Positions 53,578 to 62,606 of a stretch of 62,606 nt of DNA are shown piece after piece; the first letter of the stretch is position 1; every line of letters begins with the position of its first letter. This DNA comes from Acidimicrobiales bacterium (GTDB lineage Bacteria > Actinomycetota > Acidimicrobiia > Acidimicrobiales > Iamiaceae). The notes under the pieces are model-generated. The model searched no databases. It was given only the letters and a program-made list of their open reading frames with translations, and was not told where the DNA came from. Location: contig JAUJNP010000014.1 of NCBI GenBank assembly GCA_030448105.1, positions 26,299 to 88,904 on the forward strand, written 5' to 3'. The translations under genes were made by a program, and so were the position numbers.

Positions 53578-53605
53578 AAGATACGAGTTGGTACCTATCT
53601 GTCAA
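53578..53605 (-). promoter_or_regulatory. Sigma-70-type promoter of the ABC exporter, leaderless
   Basis: On the minus strand, TTGACA (53605-53600) and TATCTT (53583-53578) are 16 bases apart. The expected start of transcription, about seven bases on, falls on the GTG start codon at 53571. The operator overlaps the whole spacer. Confidence 0.65.
53579..53600. promoter_or_regulatory. Probable TetR operator, inverted repeat
   Basis: AGATA and TATCT arms bound a 22-base element in the 61-base gap between the divergent ABC and TetR genes and cover the -10 to -35 interval of the ABC promoter. This is where a self-regulating TetR repressor would bind. Matching of the inner bases is weak. Confidence 0.5.
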
Positions 53606-53632
53606 GGGCGTGCACCGCGCGCACAATGGAGC

Positions 53633-54295
53633 ATGGCCGAGCGGTGGACTCAGGAGCGCCGCAAGCAGCGCACGCGCGATCTGCTGCTCGACGCGGGTGA
53701 GCAGGTGTTCGCGGCCCGGGGATTCGAGGGTGCGTCCCTCGACGAGATCGCTGACACCGCCGGGTACACGCGCGGCGCGATCTACAAGCACTTCGGCAAC
53801 AAGGAAGAGCTCTTCCTGGCCGTCAACCAGCGCTTCAACCAACGGTTCCTCACCGGCTTCCTCGACCTGCTCGATCCGGCCACCGCACCCGAGGACCTCG
53901 ACCTCGCCCTGATCGCCAAGCGCTGGCACGAGATGCAGACCGGCGACCCTCGGGTCTACGCCCTCGGTGCCGAGTTCAGCCTCTACGTCCTGCGCAACCC
54001 CGAGGTCCGCGAGCGGGTGGGCGAGCAGCGGCGCGCCATCGCCCAGATGATCGCCGGCTTCATGGACGAACAGGCTGCCCGCCTCGGCGCGACCCTCCGC
54101 ATCCCGTCGCTCACGCTGGCCCGCATCGTGCTGGCCACCGGCGGCGGCCTCGAGATCGCCAGCTACCTCGACGACACCGACGACGACCTGTACGAACCCT
54201 TCCTCGAGCTCCTTCTCTCCGCCTGGGACCCGCCGCCGCCGGCATCACCGGCGCGCCGTCGACCCGTCAAGCAACAGAAGGACGCGAACCGGTGA
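53633..54295 (+). CDS. TetR/AcrR family transcriptional regulator
   Basis: A 220-residue regulator. The helix-turn-helix is at residues 34-61 (ASLDEIADTAGYTRGAIYKHF then GNKEELF), and a helical ligand-binding domain follows. It probably represses the divergent ABC exporter and itself. The ATG 53633 (MAERWTQERRKQR) is preceded by TGGAG; the frame is open upstream across the intergenic region but that is not coding. Confidence 0.9.
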   Translation: MAERWTQERRKQRTRDLLLDAGEQVFAARGFEGASLDEIADTAGYTRGAIYKHFGNKEELFLAVNQRFNQRFLTGFLDLLDPATAPEDLDLALIAKRWHEMQTGDPRVYALGAEFSLYVLRNPEVRERVGEQRRAIAQMIAGFMDEQAARLGATLRIPSLTLARIVLATGGGLEIASYLDDTDDDLYEPFLELLLSAWDPPPPASPARRRPVKQQKDANR

Positions 54296-54325
54296 CCGGA
54301 CGTTCGGGCTCGATGGCGGCCAGGC

Positions 54326-55096
54326 TCACCGGGCCGCCACGAAGGCGCCGTCGCGCAACACCGGGGCCGTACCGCTGACGTCGAGGGCGGCGGCCACGGC
54401 CACGTCGTCATCCCACCCCCGCTCGGCCAGCTCCCGGCCCGACGCCGACCCGGCCAGCCATCCGGGCAGCTCGGGCCGGGCCGCCTCGAAGGCCGCCATC
54501 GCCGCCCGCGCCTCGGGCGACGGCGCGGACGCGCCGAGGGCGGCCAGCACCGCTCCGGCGCCGAGGAGGTCCTCCACCGCCGGGCGGAGCTTGCCCCCGC
54601 CGGGCCACCGCTCACCGGCGGCGATCACCGTCACCGTGCCCCCCGACCGGCGGGCGGCGCCGGCCACCGCGGTGGCGTTGCGGAGGCAACCGGCCAGCAC
54701 CGTGGCGGCCCCGGCCTCCGCAGCGGCGGCGAAAGCCAGGGCCGAGCCGTTGGGGGAGGGCAGCACCAGGCGGGTGGCGGGCGGGCTGGCGGCGAGGTCG
54801 GGGGGCGACCACGACCACCGCGTGGCCGGGTCCTCCCGGCGGCCGGCCAGCTCGGCGCGCTGGGCGGCGGCGAAGGCGGCCGCCCCCTCGTCGCCCGGAC
54901 CGGCCCACGGGTAGGGCAGCACCACCGCCCCGCGGGCCACGGCCACGTCGACGCAGGTGGTGAAGCGCAGCACGTCCACCACGACCACCACGTCGCTGGC
55001 CGGGGCCAGCCGGGCCAGGCCCTCGGGGCCCCAGTCGAACCGGGCGTCGAAGCCGTGCTGGTCGACGGGATCGGCGCCGGCGGCCGGGACGCTCAG
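54326..55096 (-). CDS. ComB-like 2-phosphosulfolactate phosphatase family protein
   Basis: A protein of about 256 residues with [20 protein letters not shown] near residue 35 and [15 protein letters not shown] near 115, the conserved blocks of the ComB_2 family, whose studied members hydrolyse 2-phosphosulfolactate. The upstream part [17 protein letters not shown] also belongs to the family, so the start must be before the GTG at 54991. The only candidate near the purC stop is a CTG at 55096 (CTGA overlap); a sequencing error at the start codon is possible. Function in this host is unknown. Confidence 0.65.
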   Translation of the reverse strand: MSVPAAGADPVDQHGFDARFDWGPEGLARLAPASDVVVVVDVLRFTTCVDVAVARGAVVLPYPWAGPGDEGAAAFAAAQRAELAGRREDPATRWSWSPPDLAASPPATRLVLPSPNGSALAFAAAAEAGAATVLAGCLRNATAVAGAARRSGGTVTVIAAGERWPGGGKLRPAVEDLLGAGAVLAALGASAPSPEARAAMAAFEAARPELPGWLAGSASGRELAERGWDDDVAVAAALDVSGTAPVLRDGAFVAAR

Positions 55097-55975
55097 CGGC
55101 GGACCCCCGGCCAGTCCGAGAACGACCGCCCCGTGATGCGCTCGTAGGCCTCCACGTAGCGGGCCCGGGTGGCCTCCACCGTCGCCCCGGAGAGGGCCGG
55201 CGGCGGCGGGTCTTGTCCCAGTCCATGGCGTCGAGCTCGTCGCGCACGGGCTGCTTGTCGAACGACGGGGGCGTGGCCCCGGGCCGCCGCTCGTCGGCCG
55301 GCCAGAAGCGGCTGGAGTCGGGGGTGAGGACCTCGTCGGCGACCACCAGCTCGCCTTCGACCAGGCCCAGCTCGAACTTGGTGTCGGCGATGATGATCCC
55401 CCGATCGGCCGCCCACGCCGCTCCCCGCCGGTAGAGCTCGGGAGACGTCGCGCACCCGCTCGGCCATCTCCGCGCCAAGGAGGTCGACGGCCCGCTCGAA
55501 GGAGATGTTCTCGTCGTGGTCGCCCACCTCGGCCTTGGTGGAGGGGTGAACACCGGCTCGGGGAGCTGCGCCGACTCCTGGAGGCCGGCCGGCAGCGGGG
55601 TGCCGTGCATGGTGCCCGAGACGCGGTACTCCTTCCACGCCGATCCGGTGAGGTGGCCCCGCACGATGCACTCCACCGGCAACATCTCGGCCCGCCGGCA
55701 CAGCATCACCCGGCCTTCCCACTCGGGCGGCGCGCCTCCGGCGGGCAGTCGGCCAGGTCGGTCGAGATGAGGTGGCTGGGCACCACCCCGGCGAGGTGGT
55801 CGAACCAGAACGCCGACATGGCCGTGAGCACCCGGCCCTTGTCGGGCACCGGCTCGGCCATCACCACGTCGAAGGCGGAGATGCGGTCGGACGTGACCAT
55901 GAGCAGCCGGTCGTCGCCGGCGTCGTAGATGTCACGGACCTTGCCGGAGTACATCGGAGCGAGGGTGTCGGCCAT
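55093..55975 (-). CDS. purC: SAICAR synthetase, interrupted by several frameshifts
   Basis: Pieces of PurC lie in order but in changing frames: [20 protein letters not shown] from ATG 55975, then [19 protein letters not shown] after a shift near 55740, then [20 protein letters not shown] after one near 55545, [20 protein letters not shown] after one near 55450, and [20 protein letters not shown] after one near 55215. Each break sits at a C or G run or needs one base. All expected catalytic and substrate-binding segments are present. It joins aspartate to CAIR in purine synthesis. Since purC is essential without purine supply, sequence error is more likely than loss. Confidence 0.8.
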
Positions 55976-56039
55976 GGCCTCTGACGGTACCGCGATCAAC
56001 TCCTGCAGCCGGCGCCCATCAGGCGTACCATCCGCCCAC

Positions 56040-56061
56040 GGCGGAAAGGCAAGGGGGCGAC
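56040..56061 (+). promoter_or_regulatory. Ribosome-binding site of the membrane protein gene
   Basis: AAGGGGG about five bases before the ATG at 56062 in the 86-base gap after the divergent purC start. It supports this ATG. No clear promoter could be identified. Confidence 0.5.
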
Positions 56062-56723
56062 ATGAACGATTCGGTGTTGCAGAAGATCGGTGGGGTGGCC
56101 GGCATCCTGTTCGGAGTCCTGGTTGCCGCCGCGTTCCTGGCCAGCGGCGACTCACCCGACTTCGTCGACGACGCCGAGTCCATCAGCGAGTACTTCGTCG
56201 ACGACACCGGCAAGATCCTCCTGACCGCCACGCTCGCCCTGCTGTCGGCATTCGTGCTGGCGTGGTTCGCCAACGGCCTTCGGGACGCCATGACCGGCGA
56301 TGACGACAGGGCGGTGGGGGCCGCAGGCCCGGTCATCGGCACCGTCGTGTTGGGCTCGGCCATCGCCGCCACCTCCTACGCCATCGGCGGTGGGGCCCTG
56401 GCCGTCGGCGCCCTCCGGGCCGACGAGCAGGGCGCGGAGGCAGCGGCGGCCTCGTTCGTCTACTACGACCTCTTCAACATCCTCCTAGGAGCGGCGGCGC
56501 CGGTGGGCTTCGCCGTGCTGCTCTCCGGCGCCGCCGTCTACGCCCTCCGCGGCCGAGGGTTCCTCCCGGCGTGGCTCGGCTGGGTCAGCCTCCTGCTGGC
56601 CCTCGTCGGGTTGATCCCGCCGATCTCCTGGGTGCTCAGCATCATCATCGCCCTCTGGGCGATCCTCGTCGGCATCCTGCTGCTGAGGCGCCCGGCGCCG
56701 ACGGGGAGGCAGGCGCGACCTAG
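56062..56723 (+). CDS. Six-segment membrane protein, unknown function
   Basis: About 210-220 residues with six hydrophobic segments (about 9-27, 52-71, 86-108, 138-160, 170-188, 191-207) and short loops, several acidic ([19 protein letters not shown]). No family recognised. As written, the frame runs on into the antisense of the P450 gene to 57687, which gives an improbable Arg/Pro/Gly-rich tail; one extra base before 56721 would end it at TAG 56721-56723. The end is therefore uncertain. Confidence 0.6.
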
Positions 56724-57955
56724 TACCCGGGCTCGAAGGCGATCGGTAGCACCTCGGGCCCGCCGATCCCCACCGGGGACTTCCAGCGGACCTCGCCGTC
56801 GGCCCGGAGGCCCGGCATCCGCTCGGCGACGGCGGCGAAGGACTCCAGCAGCTCCAGGCGGGCCAGCGCCGCCCCAGGCAGAAGTGGGGGCCGCCGCCGA
56901 AGGACTGGTGAGGCTGGGGCTGGGTGCGGGTGATGTCGAAGCGGTCGGGGTCTTCGTAGACGGCCGGGTCGCGGTTGGCGGCGGCCATGGTGGGGCTCAC
57001 CATGGTGCCCTCGGGGATCGCCACGCCGTCCATCTCCAGGTCCTCCATGGCCACCCGCAGGGTGCCGGCCACCACCGGGGCGAAGCGCAGCACCTCCTCC
57101 ACCGCCCCCTCCACCAACGAGGGGTCGGCCCGGAGCAGCTCGAACTGCTCGGGGTGGGCGCAGAACAGGGCCACCGCGCTGGCCAGCTCGTTGCGGGTGG
57201 TGTCGGTGCCGGCCGAGAGGATGTTGTCCATCAGGGTCACCAGGTCGGCGGTGGCCAGCCGGTCACCGTCCTCCTCCGCGATCAGCTCGCCGAGCAGGTC
57301 GCCGCCGGGTGTGCCGTCGGCCGCTTCCCGGCGGCGGCGCTCCACCAATTCGGTGAGGTAGGCGTCGAGCTCGAGCTGGGTGCGCAGCACCAGGGCGGCG
57401 GACTCCTCGTCGAGGGCCAGGCCGAGGCGGCTGAAGAGGATCTCCACCCACACCGAGAAGCGCTTCCAGTCGTCGGCCGGGGTGCCGAGCACCTCGCAGA
57501 TCACCATCACCGGGTAGGGCTCGGTCACGTCGGCCACGAACTCGCACCGACCCTGCTCGCACACCGGGTCGAGCAGGCCGTCGATCACCCGACGGACGTG
57601 GGGCCGCTGGCGCTCGACCGCCCGCGGCGTGAAGGCCTTGCTCACCAAACGGCGCAGGCGGGTGTGGTCGGCGCCGCGGAGGGTTGAGCAGGTTGCGCCG
57701 GGAGCGGGCCAGCAGGGTCTCCGGGCCTCGCCCTCGGGGGCAGGCCGAGCTCGGCGCCGAAGCGGAAGCGCTTGTCGCGCAGGAGGGCCTGGCTGGCGTC
57801 GTAGGTGAGGGCGTGGAAGCCCACATCGCTGCGGGCCAACCAGTGCTGCCGGCGGGCGGCGGCGAAGCCCGGTGCGGGTCGGCGGTGAAGGCGTCGCTGA
57901 AGATGTCGAGGACGGGCAGGTCCAGCTCGCTTAGGAGAGTCACTTGGTCCGTCAC
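56720..57955 (-). CDS. Cytochrome P450, interrupted by frameshifts
   Basis: Heme-thiolate monooxygenase. From GTG 57955 (MTDQVTLLSELDLPVLDIFS) the frame shifts near 57865, 57745, 57685 and 56880. The longest piece holds SAGTDTTRNELASAV (I-helix), EEVLRFAPVV (K-helix ExxR) and FGGGPHFCLG (heme Cys). After that, ALARLELLES and PIAFEPGY to TAG 56720 lie in another frame. Breaks fall at G or C runs. The start overlaps the purB stop (GTGA), so it is coupled to purB. Substrate unknown. Confidence 0.75.
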
Positions 57956-59372
57956 AGGATCGGCTCGGGGTGGTAGGTGGCGGCGCCGGGATCGGCGGCC
58001 AGGAGCGGCTCCACCCGAGCCACGAAGGCGGCGACCTGGCGGGGGGCGGTGCCGACGAAGTCGATCGGGTCTGACACCAGGGCGGCGAGGGCCGCCTCGT
58101 CGAGGCCGAGGCGCTCGTCGGCGGCCAGCCGCTCGAGCAGGTCGTTGCCCTCGGCCCCCTTCTCCCTCATGGCCAGGGCCACCGCCACCGCGTGCTCCCT
58201 GATGGCCTCGTGGGCCGTCTCCCGGCCCACCCCGGCCTTGACCGCCGCGGTCAGCACCTTGGTGGTGGCGAGGAAGGGGAGGTAGCGGCGCAGCTCCCGG
58301 TCGATGACCGCCGGGTGGGCGCCCAGCTCGTCGAGCACGGTGAGGAACGTCTCGAACAGGCCGTCGAGGGCGAAGAAGGCGTCGAACAGCGCGACGGCGC
58401 ACCACCGAGTCGCTCGTCGCCCTCGTTCCACTGGTCGCCGGTTAGGGCGGCGACCATGGCCAGGTGCCCGCCGAGCACGCGGGCCAGGCCGCCGACCCGC
58501 TCGCAGGATCGCGTGTTCATCTTGTGGGGCATGGCCGAGGAGCCGACCTGGCCCGGCTGGAAGCCCTCGGTGGCCAGCTCCTGGCCGGCCATGAGCCGGA
58601 TGGTCGTGGCCAGGCTGGCCGGCCCGGCGGCGGACTGGCCCAGGGCGGCCACCACGTCGAGGTCGAGCGAGCGGGGGTACACCTGGCCGACGCTGGTGAG
58701 GGTGGTGGCGAATCCCAGGTGGGCGGCCACCGCCGCCTCCAGGGCGTCGACCGCCTCGGGCGAGCCGAGCAGGTCGAGCTGGTCCTGCTGGGTGCCCACC
58801 GGGCCCTTGATGCCCCGCAGCGCGTAGCGGGCCAGGAGGTCGTCGACCCGGCCGAGGGCCGCCAGCAGCTCCTCACCGGCGTTGCCGAAGCGCTTGCCGA
58901 GGGTGGTGGCCTGGGCGGCCACGTTGTGGGTGCGGGCGGCCATCACCAGGGTGGCGAACTCGGCGGCCCGCTCGGCCAGGCGCCCCAGCGCGGTGATCAT
59001 CCGGGACCGCACGAGCTCCAGGGCGGCGCGCACCTGGAGCTGTTCGACGTTCTCGGTGACGTCGCGCGACGTCATGCCGGCGTGGATGGCCTGGTGGCCG
59101 GCGAGGGCGGAGAACTCCTCGATGCGGGCCTTGACGTCGTGGCGGGTGACCCTCTCCCGGGCGGCGATGGAGCCCAGGTCGACCTGGTCGATGACCGCCT
59201 CGTAGGCCTCCACCACGCCGTCGGGCACCGGCAGGCCCAGATCGCGCTGGGCCCGCAGCACCGCCACCCAGAGCCGGCGCTCGAGCACCACCTTGTGCTC
59301 GGCCGACCACAGCTCGACCATCGCCGTGCTCGCATACCGGGCGGCGAGGACGTTGGGCACCACCGGCTTCAC
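57952..59372 (-). CDS. purB: Adenylosuccinate lyase, interrupted by one or two frameshifts
   Basis: From GTG 59372 (MKPVVPNVLAARYASTAMVE) the product shows TSRDVTENVEQLQVR, AARTHNVAAQATTLGKRFG, GPVGTQQDQLDLLGSPEA and the lyase signature SSAMPHKMNTRSCE. Near 58430-58390 the frame changes; the C-terminal part continues from DAFFALDGLFETFLTVLDEL to TGA 57952. The change needs one or two single-base corrections around a GAGCGAC repeat. It cleaves SAICAR and adenylosuccinate. Likely sequence error for the reason given for purC. Confidence 0.85.
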
Positions 59373-59415
59373 CCCCTGAAGGTACCCGCTGGCCGGCCCC
59401 ACCCCCCGGGCTCAC

Positions 59416-59784
59416 ATGCCGCCCCCTGCGGCCGACGGGACCGGGGTGAACGACGTGCCGTGCTGCGCCATCCACCCGTTCGAGCGCACCGACCGCATGT
59501 GCGGCCGGTGCGGCTACAGCTACTGCGACGACTGCCTCATCGTGCCCTCGCCCCGCAAGCCGCCGCTGTGCAAGGCCTGCGCCATGGCCGCCGCCGGCAT
59601 CCGTTCCACCGCGGCGATCACCCCGGTGCGCACCGCACGGGAGATCCGGGCCCTCGAAAAGGCCCGCCGGCGGGCCGAGGCGCAGCAGGCGGCCACCGAC
59701 GCCTCGGCGGCCGGCGCTTGGCCGCCGCCGGGCCCGCCGGGGCCGCCCACCCCGGCCCGCACCCGCCGCTGGGGCGGTCGCTGA
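59416..59784 (+). CDS. Small B-box-like zinc-binding protein
   Basis: A 122-residue protein. Cys16, Cys17, His20, Cys29, Cys32, Cys37, Cys40, Cys52 and Cys55 form a B-box-type zinc finger like those at the N-terminus of some bacterial rhomboid and membrane proteins, but here no membrane segment follows. Residues 60-95 are helical and basic; the end is Pro/Gly-rich. ATG 59416 is used; a GTG at 59446 is possible. It is divergent from purB (43-base gap). Function unknown. Confidence 0.7.
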   Translation: MPPPAADGTGVNDVPCCAIHPFERTDRMCGRCGYSYCDDCLIVPSPRKPPLCKACAMAAAGIRSTAAITPVRTAREIRALEKARRRAEAQQAATDASAAGAWPPPGPPGPPTPARTRRWGGR

Positions 59785-59822
59785 CCCTCGTCACCGTTCG
59801 CCCTTGGTCGCTCACTCGTCGC

Positions 59823-60272
59823 TCAGGGGCCGGCGCGCCGGCGGCGGTCGTCGTCCAGCTTGGCCTGCAGGCCGGTGTCGGAGATGGCCAGCATCTCCAC
59901 CACCAGCAGGGCGGCGTTGACGGCCCCGTCGACGGCGACGGTGGCCACCGGCACACCCGGGGGCATCTGCACCGTGGAGTACAGGGCGTCGACCCCGTTG
60001 AGCGCACCCCCCGAGATGGGCACGCCCACCACCGGCAGGGTGGTGTGGGCGGCCACCACGCCGGCCAGGTGGGCGGCCCGACCCGCCCCGCAGATGAGGG
60101 CCACGTAGCCGGCCTCCCGGGCGCCGGCGGCCATCTCGGTCACCGCCGCCGGGTTGCGGTGGGCCGACATCACCCGCACATCGGCCTCGATGTCGAAGGC
60201 GGCGAGGGTGTCGGCCGCCGGTTGCATCTTCTCCATGTCGTTGGGCGAGCCCATCAGCACGGCGACCTTCAT
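59823..60272 (-). CDS. purE: N5-carboxyaminoimidazole ribonucleotide mutase
   Basis: A 149-residue class I PurE. MGSPND at 7-12, SAHRNP at 36-41 with catalytic His38, and [25 protein letters not shown] follow the family. It interconverts N5-CAIR and CAIR before the PurC step. Overlaps the purD stop by four bases (ATGA). No purK is in the window. Confidence 0.92.
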   Translation of the reverse strand: MKVAVLMGSPNDMEKMQPAADTLAAFDIEADVRVMSAHRNPAAVTEMAAGAREAGYVALICGAGRAAHLAGVVAAHTTLPVVGVPISGGALNGVDALYSTVQMPPGVPVATVAVDGAVNAALLVVEMLAISDTGLQAKLDDDRRRRAGP

Positions 60273-61510
60273 TCGGTTCCCTCCTCGGCCGCAGCGATGG
60301 CGGCGATGTCGGTGCGGTGGTGGAGACCGGGCCAGGCGATGGCGCCCACCCCGGCGTAGGCCCGTTGGCGGGCAGCCGCCAGAGTGTCACCCCGGCCGGT
60401 GACGGCCAGCACCCGGCCTCCGGCGGTGACCAGACCCCCACCGGGCCCACGGTCGACCCCGGCGCAGAACACCTCCACGCCCGGCAGGGCGCGGGCGTCG
60501 TCGAGGCCGTCGATCATGTCGCCGGTGCGGGGTGGGCCGGGGTACCCCTCGGCGGCGCACACCACGGTGACGAGGGCGTCGGCCGAGAACGTCGGCTCCG
60601 AGCCCAGCTCGCCGGCGGCGGCCTCGGCCAGCAGAGCGGTGAGGTCGCTGGTGATGCGGGACAGCACCACCTGGGCCTCGGGGTCGCCGAAGCGGACGTT
60701 GTACTCGAGCATCTTGGGGCCGTCGGCGGTGAGCATCAGCCCGGCGTAGAGCACGCCCCGGTAGTCGATCCCCCGGGCCCGCAGGGCGGCCAGGGTGGGC
60801 TCCACCATGGTGGCGAGCACGTCGTCGACCAGGCCGGGGGCCAGCCCGGGCACGGGCGTGCACGCGCCCATGCCGCCGGTGTTGGGCCCGGTGTCGCCGT
60901 CGCCCACCCGCTTGTGGTCCTGGGCCGGCGCCAGGGCCACCGCCCGGGCCCCGTCGCACACCGCAAACACCGAGACCTCGGGGCCGCTGAGACCCTCCTC
61001 GATCACCACCGTGCGACCGGCCTCGCCGAAGGCGGTGCCCGACAGCTTGGCCCGCACGTCGTCCTCGGCCTCGATGAGCGAGGTGGTGACGAGCACGCCC
61101 TTGCCGGCGGCGAGGCCCGAGGTCTTCACCACGAACGGGCCCGGCAGCGACCGCAGGAACGACAGTGCCGGCTCGATGGCGTCGAAGGCGCGGAAGCGGG
61201 CGGTGGGCACGCCCGCCTCCGCCAGCACCTGCTTCATGAAGGCCTTGGAGCCCTCGAGCTCGGCGCCGTCGGCTCCCGGCCCGAACACCAGGCGGCCGGT
61301 GGCCCGCAACCGGTCGGCCAGCCCCTCCACGAGGGGCGCCTCGGGCCCGACCACGAACAGATCGGCCTCCACCTCCTCGGGGGGCGTGCTGACCGAGCCG
61401 GGGATGCCGGGGTTGCCCGGCGTGACCACCACCTCGGCGGTGCGCCCGAGCACCGACGCGAGGGCGTGCTCTCGCCCGCCGCCCCCCACCACGCAGACCC
61501 GGTCGGCCAC
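60269..61510 (-). CDS. purD: Phosphoribosylamine-glycine ligase (GAR synthetase)
   Basis: A 413-residue ATP-grasp ligase: [11 protein letters not shown] at 7-17, [52 protein letters not shown] and [15 protein letters not shown] are diagnostic. It joins glycine to phosphoribosylamine. GTG start one base after the purA stop, and ATGA overlap with purE, so purA-purD-purE form one operon. Confidence 0.93.
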   Translation of the reverse strand: MADRVCVVGGGGREHALASVLGRTAEVVVTPGNPGIPGSVSTPPEEVEADLFVVGPEAPLVEGLADRLRATGRLVFGPGADGAELEGSKAFMKQVLAEAGVPTARFRAFDAIEPALSFLRSLPGPFVVKTSGLAAGKGVLVTTSLIEAEDDVRAKLSGTAFGEAGRTVVIEEGLSGPEVSVFAVCDGARAVALAPAQDHKRVGDGDTGPNTGGMGACTPVPGLAPGLVDDVLATMVEPTLAALRARGIDYRGVLYAGLMLTADGPKMLEYNVRFGDPEAQVVLSRITSDLTALLAEAAAGELGSEPTFSADALVTVVCAAEGYPGPPRTGDMIDGLDDARALPGVEVFCAGVDRGPGGGLVTAGGRVLAVTGRGDTLAAARQRAYAGVGAIAWPGLHHRTDIAAIAAAEEGTE

Positions 61511-61511
61511 C

Positions 61512-62606
<1,095 letters not shown>

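Noticed and set aside
58464..60359. A 631-codon plus-strand frame across purB and purE
   Set aside because: Antisense of conserved purine genes with low-complexity composition; no domain seen.

Overview
The window is a high-GC, GTG-start-rich bacterial chromosome segment, most likely from an actinobacterium (Actinomycetota, tentatively Acidimicrobiia). The separate PurS/PurQ/PurL subunits, GTG or TTG starts in GTGA/TTGA overlaps, and a TTGACA promoter that appears to give a leaderless mRNA all fit this. No rRNA, tRNA, CRISPR array, IS element or phage gene was seen.

The left and middle part (about 1.1-47.2 kb) is one large surface-polysaccharide locus in short, alternately oriented transcription units. 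It holds an incomplete CDP-6-deoxysugar pathway (dehydratase, epimerase and cupin epimerase at 1.2-3.7 kb; the cytidylyltransferase rfbF at 32.7-33.5 kb), a Wzm/Wzt-type ABC exporter (4.8-6.9 kb), five GT2 and nine GT4 glycosyltransferases, a Wzy-like polymerase or ligase, a Wzz-like protein with a CpsD-like kinase, and a membrane initiating sugar-phosphate transferase (45.8-47.2 kb). An unusual number of tailoring enzymes is present: 13 methyltransferase domains (two fused to glycosyltransferases), five sulfotransferase-like proteins (one fused to a SnoaL/NTF2-like domain), and an acylation set at 16.0-21.0 kb with the parts list of the Dlt system (SGNH protein, MBOAT, carrier protein, AMP ligase) plus a FabG-like reductase. 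Together these predict an exported polysaccharide or glycolipid that is methylated, sulfated and O-acylated. No Wzx flippase is visible.

The right part (47.2-62.6 kb) is a purine biosynthesis region: purL, purQ, purS, purC, purB, purE, purD and purA (the last running off the edge), interspersed with a drug-type ABC transporter and its TetR regulator, a ComB-like phosphatase, a cytochrome P450, a membrane protein and a zinc-finger protein. Between purQ and purL lies an insertion: a CmoB-like methyltransferase related to three in the polysaccharide locus, a plus-strand small gene, and a 24-codon duplicate of the purL start.

Two cautions. Between about 55 and 58.5 kb, purC, the P450 and purB each need several single-base corrections to read through, mostly missing bases at C or G runs, which looks like assembly error. 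At 32.45-32.73 kb a glycosyltransferase fragment is broken over several frames and looks truly degenerate.
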